DNA from: DATILL01 sp035476575
Lineage (GTDB): Bacteria; Actinomycetota; Actinomycetes; Mycobacteriales; JACQDL01
DNA: 16,460 nucleotides
NCBI GenBank assembly: GCA_035476575.1
Contig: DATILL010000072.1
Location: 1 to 16,460 of the forward strand
Direction: 5' to 3'
The position numbers and the translations under genes are program-made. The notes below the pieces were generated by a model. That model ran no database searches. It was not told the DNA's origin and saw nothing but the letters and a program-made list of their open reading frames with translations. This document shows positions 12,896 to 16,460 of the stretch, piece after piece. Every line of letters starts with the position of its first letter. Position 1 is the first letter of the stretch.

Positions 12896-14473
12896 TCAGA
12901 TCCAGGAGGCGAACCACATCACGGCGTGCCAGCGGTCGTAGGTGACGAGCTGGCCGACCAGCAGGGGGTGCAGCCAGGCAAGGTTCGCCGCGACCAGGCC
13001 GAGGTACCCGCAGACCGCGGCGGTGCCCCACAGCCGGCGGCTCTCGCTGGCCCGGGCGCTGCCCAGCACGTCGCCGAGCAGCAGCGTCACGCCGATGACC
13101 AGGAACGGCACCAGCGGCACCATGTAGAAGAGAAACATGGTCCGCTCCAGGTTCACCATCCAGGTGAGCCAGCCGGCCGCGAACGCCATCAGCACCGCGC
13201 CGGCCCGCCAGTCCCGCCGGGAGACCAGCAGCCACACCATCCAGACCAGGGCCGGCAGGAACAGCCACCACAGTGCCGGGGTGCCGATGGCGAGGATCTC
13301 CCGCACGCAGGTCTCGGCGCCGCAGCCGGTCGGGGCGTCGTTGCCGCTGGGGTAGTAGTAGGAGATCGCCCGCCCGTCGACCAGCCAGCTCCACGGCTCG
13401 GACTGGTAGAAGTGCGGGGTGCGCAGGTGGTTGTGGAAGTCCAGCATCTGCTGGTGGTACTGCAGCAGTGACCGCAGCACGCCGGGGATGACGGTGAACC
13501 GGCTCGGGTGGTCGTCGGCCCAGTGCCGGTTGTAGCCGTTCTCGGAGAGGAACCAGCCGGTCCAGGTGGCGAGGTAGGTCAGCGCCGGTACGACGCCGAG
13601 GGCGAGCGCCGCGCCGGGCAGGTCGCGTAGCGCAGTGGTGGCGCCGGGGTGGCGTACGCCGGCCGAGCGGCGGGCTGCCCGGTCCCACAGCACCGACAGC
13701 ACGGCGAACCCGGCCAGGAAGTACACCGCGCTCCACTTGACGCCGCACGCCAGGCCAAGCAGCACCCCGCCGGCCAGCCGCCAGGGCCGCGCGCCCAGGC
13801 TCGGGCCGAAGGAGTAGACCCGGCTGGCCTCGGCGGCGGTCGCCAGCCTGGTACGCACCATGTCGCGGTCCAGCACCAGGCAGCCGAAGCCGGCGAGCAC
13901 CAGCGTCTGCAGGAAGATGTCGAGCAGCGCGACCCGGCTCTGTACGACGGACAGCCCGTCGAGGGCGAGCAGCAGGCCGGCGACGCAGCCGAGCAGGGTG
14001 GAGCGGGTCAGCCGGCGCACGACCCGCACCAGGATCAGGACGGCGAGCGTGCCGGCGAGGGCTGACGGCAGCCGCCAGCCCAGCTCCTTGGCCCAGTGCA
14101 GCCGGTCGGTGAGGAGCCACTCGCCGAGCGCGATGAACCACTTCCCGAGCGGCGGGTGCACGATAAACATGTAGCCGGGGTTGTTCTCGTACCCGCCGTT
14201 GGTGAGCATCTCGCGGGCCTCGGTGGAGTAGTAGACCTCGTCGAAGACCACGCCGGGCGGGAACCCGATACCCCACACCCGGATCACGCCGGCGATCCCG
14301 GTCACCACGAGCGCGGCCAGCCAGGACAGCACCCGGTCGTCCGGCAGCCGCACCCGGAGCTGGGTGAGCGCCGGCAGCGGGAACCGGTAAGCCCGTGGGT
14401 CCGTCCGCCGCTGCCGGTCGTCCGGCTCGGCGCCCGGCAGCACAGTGACCTGCTCAGGCACCGTCAGGGACAT
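12896..14473 (-). CDS. pmt: Polyprenol-phosphate-mannose-dependent protein O-mannosyltransferase
   Basis: A 525-residue GT-C glycosyltransferase (GT39) that moves mannose from polyprenyl-phosphate-mannose to Ser/Thr of Sec-exported proteins outside the membrane. After a cytoplasmic N-terminus (about 1-48) come the first membrane helix, then the catalytic loop G-VVF-D78-E79-VYYSTEAREML and HPPLGKWFIALGEWL (106-120), the family hallmarks. Repeated hydrophobic helices run to residue 525, with conserved loops LDGLSVVQSRVALLDIFLQT, WSWLVDGRAISYYY and NLERTMFLFYMVPLVPF. Length is normal. The ATG at 14473 is preceded by TAAGCT seven bases upstream, so the mRNA may be leaderless. It is divergent from rsmI, a common actinobacterial arrangement. 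Confidence 0.95.
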   Translation of the reverse strand: MSLTVPEQVTVLPGAEPDDRQRRTDPRAYRFPLPALTQLRVRLPDDRVLSWLAALVVTGIAGVIRVWGIGFPPGVVFDEVYYSTEAREMLTNGGYENNPGYMFIVHPPLGKWFIALGEWLLTDRLHWAKELGWRLPSALAGTLAVLILVRVVRRLTRSTLLGCVAGLLLALDGLSVVQSRVALLDIFLQTLVLAGFGCLVLDRDMVRTRLATAAEASRVYSFGPSLGARPWRLAGGVLLGLACGVKWSAVYFLAGFAVLSVLWDRAARRSAGVRHPGATTALRDLPGAALALGVVPALTYLATWTGWFLSENGYNRHWADDHPSRFTVIPGVLRSLLQYHQQMLDFHNHLRTPHFYQSEPWSWLVDGRAISYYYPSGNDAPTGCGAETCVREILAIGTPALWWLFLPALVWMVWLLVSRRDWRAGAVLMAFAAGWLTWMVNLERTMFLFYMVPLVPFLVIGVTLLLGDVLGSARASESRRLWGTAAVCGYLGLVAANLAWLHPLLVGQLVTYDRWHAVMWFASWI

Positions 14474-14480
14474 GGTGGGG

Positions 14481-14486
14481 AGCTTA
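14481..14486 (-). promoter_or_regulatory. -10 box TAAGCT for a leaderless pmt transcript
   Basis: On the minus strand TAAGCT lies seven bases before the pmt ATG (14473), so transcription should start at the start codon. No clear -35 element is seen. Confidence 0.4.
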
Positions 14487-14570
14487 GCTCGCCTCCGTGA
14501 CCGCCCCGGCGCACGCACCGCCGCCCCCCACGCGCCCCGCCGTCCCGCCGCGTACCGAACCATCTCCAAC

Positions 14571-14631
14571 AGGTCACCACACGGGCGGCGCGGACAACGA
14601 CAGGTCACCACAACGCCGAGAGGTGACCACA
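14571..14631 (+). repeat. GGTSACC repeat element, copy upstream of rsmI
   Basis: Three copies of AGGTSACCACA (starts 14571, 14602, 14621), joined by CGGGCGGCG, GACAACGAC and ACGCCGAG linkers. The order matches the copies at 15703-15764; 14591-14631 agrees with the downstream 41-bp core at 37 positions. GGTGACC and GGTCACC are reverse complements of each other. Confidence 0.85.
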
Positions 14632-14735
14632 TGGCAAGGCCGCCCTGGGCGCCGACTTGTCGGGAGAACTTCGCCATTTCCATGCCCGATTTGCTCGACT
14701 TATCCTTGACAAGTCGCGAGATCCCGAACGGGTTC

Positions 14736-14741
14736 TACGCT
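14736..14741 (+). promoter_or_regulatory. -10 box TACGCT for a leaderless rsmI transcript
   Basis: TACGCT is followed by six bases and then the ATG at 14748. A TTGACA occurs at 14706-14711, but the 24-base spacing is too long for a standard pair, so only the -10 element is proposed. Confidence 0.4.
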
Positions 14742-14747
14742 AGGTCG

Positions 14748-15689
14748 ATGCCCTCGCGAGTCCCACCAGCCACCGGCCGCTCCGCCACCTCGTCCGCCAC
14801 CTCGTCCGCCGCTGGGACGCTGATCCTGGCGGCGGCACCGATCGGCAACCCAGGCGACGCCAGTGCTCGGCTACGCGCCGCGCTGGCGGAGGTCACCGTG
14901 ATCGCGGCGGAGGACACTCGCCGGCTGCGCCGGCTGGCGATCGATCTTGACGTTTCCGTTACGGCCCGGATCGTTTCGTACTACGACGCCAACGAGCGCG
15001 TCCGCACCCCGGAGCTGATCGACATGATGCGGAGTGGGACCGACGTACTCGTGATCACCGACGCCGGCATGCCGAGCGTGTCCGACCCTGGCTACCGGCT
15101 GGTTGCCGCCGCAGTGGCCGAAGGCATCGTTGTCACCGCGCTTCCCGGGCCGTCCGCCGTCACCACCGCGCTCGCCCTGTCCGGGCTGCCCAGTGACCGG
15201 TTCTGCTTCGAGGGCTTCCTGCCCCGGAAGGCCGGGGAACGCCGTACTGCCCTGGCCCGGCTGGCCGCCGAGCAACGGACGATGGTGTTCTTCGAGGCAC
15301 CGCGCCGGCTGGCTGCGGCGTTGGCCGACCTGGCGACCGCGTTCGGGGCGGATCGGCCGGCCACCGTCTGCCGTGAGCTGACCAAGACCTACCAGGAGGT
15401 CCGCCGCGGCCCGCTGGCCGAGCACGCCGACTGGGCGGCGACCGGCGAGGTGCGTGGCGAGATCACTGTCGTGGTCGGCGGCGCGCCAGACCGCCCGGCC
15501 GAGGTCGCCGCCGATCCTGCCGCACTCGCCGCCGCGGTGGCCGACCGGGTGGCCGACGGCGAGGACCGCCGAGCCGCGATGGCCGCCGTGGCCAGGTCCG
15601 CCGGTGTCCCCCGCCGCACCGTCTACAACGCTGTGGTCACCTCTCGGCCTTGTGGTGACCTCTTGGGGTCTCGAGACAACGAGAGGTGA
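14748..15689 (+). CDS. rsmI: 16S rRNA (cytidine-1402-2'-O)-methyltransferase RsmI
   Basis: SAM-dependent methyltransferase of the tetrapyrrole-methylase fold that 2'-O-methylates C1402 in the decoding centre of 16S rRNA. The 313-residue product has P31-IGNPGD37, AEDTR (54-58), the SAM-loop TDAGMPSVSDPG (104-115), ALPGPSA (131-137), FFEAPRR (181-187) and CRELTKTYQEVRRG (208-221). The usual C-terminal HTH-like module follows (DRRAAMAAVARSAGVPRRTV). ATG 14748 sits six bases after TACGCT (leaderless); longer in-frame starts run through the repeat element and lack family similarity. The last ~16 residues (TSRPCGDLLGSRDNER) are encoded by the inverted repeat at 15632-15713 and not by family sequence. 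metG follows on the same strand. Confidence 0.95.
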   Translation: MPSRVPPATGRSATSSATSSAAGTLILAAAPIGNPGDASARLRAALAEVTVIAAEDTRRLRRLAIDLDVSVTARIVSYYDANERVRTPELIDMMRSGTDVLVITDAGMPSVSDPGYRLVAAAVAEGIVVTALPGPSAVTTALALSGLPSDRFCFEGFLPRKAGERRTALARLAAEQRTMVFFEAPRRLAAALADLATAFGADRPATVCRELTKTYQEVRRGPLAEHADWAATGEVRGEITVVVGGAPDRPAEVAADPAALAAAVADRVADGEDRRAAMAAVARSAGVPRRTVYNAVVTSRPCGDLLGSRDNER

Positions 15690-15713
15690 CCACAACGCCG
15701 AGAGGTGACCACA
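15632..15713. repeat. 32-bp near-perfect inverted repeat across the 3' end of rsmI
   Basis: 15632-15663 is the reverse complement of 15682-15713 at 30 of 32 positions, with an 18-base loop holding the rsmI TGA (15687-15689 lies at the start of the right arm). Each arm holds two AGAGGTSACCACA boxes with 19-base spacing. The transcript could form a long stem and act as a terminator or 3' stabiliser, without a U-tract. Confidence 0.85.
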
Positions 15714-15764
15714 CGGGCGGCGGGAGACAACGAGAGGTGACCACAACGCCGAGAGGTGACCACA
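15673..15764 (+). repeat. 51-bp tandem repeat between rsmI and metG
   Basis: The first 41 bases of two consecutive units are identical (15673-15713 and 15724-15764), period 51. Each unit contains two AGAGGTGACCACA boxes 19 bases apart (15682 and 15701; 15733 and 15752), separated by an ACGCCG linker, and the first unit ends in CGGGCGGCGG. This is the same family as the element upstream of rsmI. Confidence 0.9.
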
Positions 15765-15813
15765 GCTCGAACGGAGCGGGCTAATGCGGGCGGGAAGCTG
15801 TCCGGTCGGGCAC

Positions 15814-15819
15814 TAGGCT
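15814..15819 (+). promoter_or_regulatory. -10 box TAGGCT for a leaderless metG transcript
   Basis: TAGGCT lies seven bases before the metG ATG (15827), placing the transcript start at the start codon; no Shine-Dalgarno sequence is present in that gap. The -35 region is not evident. Confidence 0.45.
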
Positions 15820-15826
15820 TGCCGCT

Positions 15827-16460
15827 ATGTCCACGCGCAAGCACGTCCTGACCGCGGTCGCCTGGCCCTACGCCAGCGGTCCTCGGCACATCGGTCACGT
15901 CGCCGGCTTCGGCGTCCCTTCCGACGTGTTCGCGCGCTACCACCGGATGACCGGCAACAAGGTGCTCATGGTCAGCGGCACCGACGAGCACGGCACCCCG
16001 ATCCTGGTGGCCGCCGACCGGGAGGGCCGCACGCCCCGGCAGACCGCCGACCGGTACAACCGGATCATCGCCGAGGACCTGCGCAACCTCGGGCTCAGCT
16101 ACGACCTGTTCACCCGCACCACCACGCGCAACCACTACGCCGTCGTCCAGGAGATCTTCCGTGGCCTGCTGCGCAACGGCTACATCTTCCCCCGTACGAC
16201 ATTGGGCGCGATCTCGCCGTCCACCGGTCGCACCCTGCCGGACCGCTACATCGAGGGCACCTGCCCGATCTGCGGCTACGACGGCGCCCGCGGCGACCAG
16301 TGCGACAACTGCGGCAACCAGCTCGACCCGATCGACCTGATCAACCCGCGGAGCCGGATCAACGGCGAGACCCCGCAGTTCGTGGAGACCCGGCATTTCT
16401 TCCTCGACCTGCCGGCACTGGCCGACGCGCTCGGGTCGTGGCTGCAGACGCGCACCGACT
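15827..16460 (+). CDS. metG: Methionyl-tRNA synthetase (5' part, runs off the window)
   Basis: Class I aminoacyl-tRNA synthetase that charges tRNA-Met and initiator tRNA. The first 211 residues are present and open to the window edge. The Rossmann start AVAWPYASGPRHIGHVAGFG contains the ATP-binding HIGH motif at 21-24 (family normally YxNGxxHxGH; here YASGPRHIGH). VSGTDEHGTPI (49-59) is the family signature, and the connective-peptide zinc site C146-PIC149 and C159-DNC162 shows the one-zinc four-cysteine knuckle. ATG 15827 is preceded by TAGGCT and no ribosome site, consistent with a leaderless mRNA. It follows rsmI, as in many actinobacteria, but has its own promoter candidate after the 51-bp repeats. 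Confidence 0.96.
   Translation, partial: MSTRKHVLTAVAWPYASGPRHIGHVAGFGVPSDVFARYHRMTGNKVLMVSGTDEHGTPILVAADREGRTPRQTADRYNRIIAEDLRNLGLSYDLFTRTTTRNHYAVVQEIFRGLLRNGYIFPRTTLGAISPSTGRTLPDRYIEGTCPICGYDGARGDQCDNCGNQLDPIDLINPRSRINGETPQFVETRHFFLDLPALADALGSWLQTRTD

Noticed and set aside
13649..14065. Plus-strand open frames antisense to pmt
   Set aside because: High-GC shadow frames; pmt on the other strand is unambiguous.
14706..14741. TTGACA plus TACGCT as a full promoter for rsmI
   Set aside because: Spacer is 24 bases, too long; only the -10 element is kept.
14445..14747. N-terminal extension of RsmI by 101 residues
   Set aside because: Runs through the repeat element and the pmt promoter; family similarity begins after ATG 14748.
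14773..14815. Short repeat TCCGCCACCTCG in the RsmI N-terminus
   Set aside because: Ordinary low-complexity Ser/Ala/Thr coding region outside the conserved domain.
15632..15764. CRISPR array
   Set aside because: The repeated boxes are 13 bases with constant, non-unique 6-base linkers, some inverted; there are no spacers and no cas genes.

Overview
The window looks like chromosomal DNA from a high-GC actinobacterium, most likely of the Micromonosporaceae. Signs of this are the very GC-rich third codon positions, a two-domain geosmin synthase, an actinobacterial protein O-mannosyltransferase divergent from rsmI followed by metG, and frequent leaderless-looking starts. I could not run a database search, so the family placement is an inference.

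Layout. 1-980: the right-hand part of an IS5-like insertion sequence (DDE transposase) that abuts and truncates a reverse-strand HTH-type gene (981-1230). 1368-2120: a PH-domain-like membrane protein. 2121-2623: no convincing gene. 2624-3004 (-): a single-domain glyoxalase/VOC protein. 3388-5664: full-length geosmin synthase, the clearest gene of the left half. 5686-6198 (-): a LapA-like two-helix membrane protein convergent with it. 6399-8031: a compact operon of a PadR repressor, a six-helix membrane protein and a small P-loop kinase. 8105-9307: four 18-bp tandem repeats, then two overlapping genes. The first encodes a small helical protein ending in a RHIM-like amyloid motif; the second encodes an NLR-like (P-loop plus TPR) protein that starts with a matching motif but has lost most of its NTPase domain.

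9226-11320 is a decaying stretch: a hypothetical gene split by an in-frame TAG, a prepilin peptidase broken by an 11-bp tandem duplication and a 1-bp deletion, and an unrecognised open fragment. 11410-11967 is a secreted Thr/Pro-rich protein with a C-terminal membrane anchor, and 12054-12845 a DUF4239-type membrane protein. From about 12.9 kb the window is core chromosome: pmt (-), rsmI (+) and the start of metG (+).

The items most worth a second look are the paired RHIM-like motifs in the coupled genes at 8181-9307 (a probable amyloid-signalling NLR immunity module, here damaged), the tandem repeats in its leader, and a GGTSACC-based repeat family that brackets rsmI and appears to have supplied the last residues of the RsmI protein. 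No tRNA, rRNA or CRISPR array was seen.
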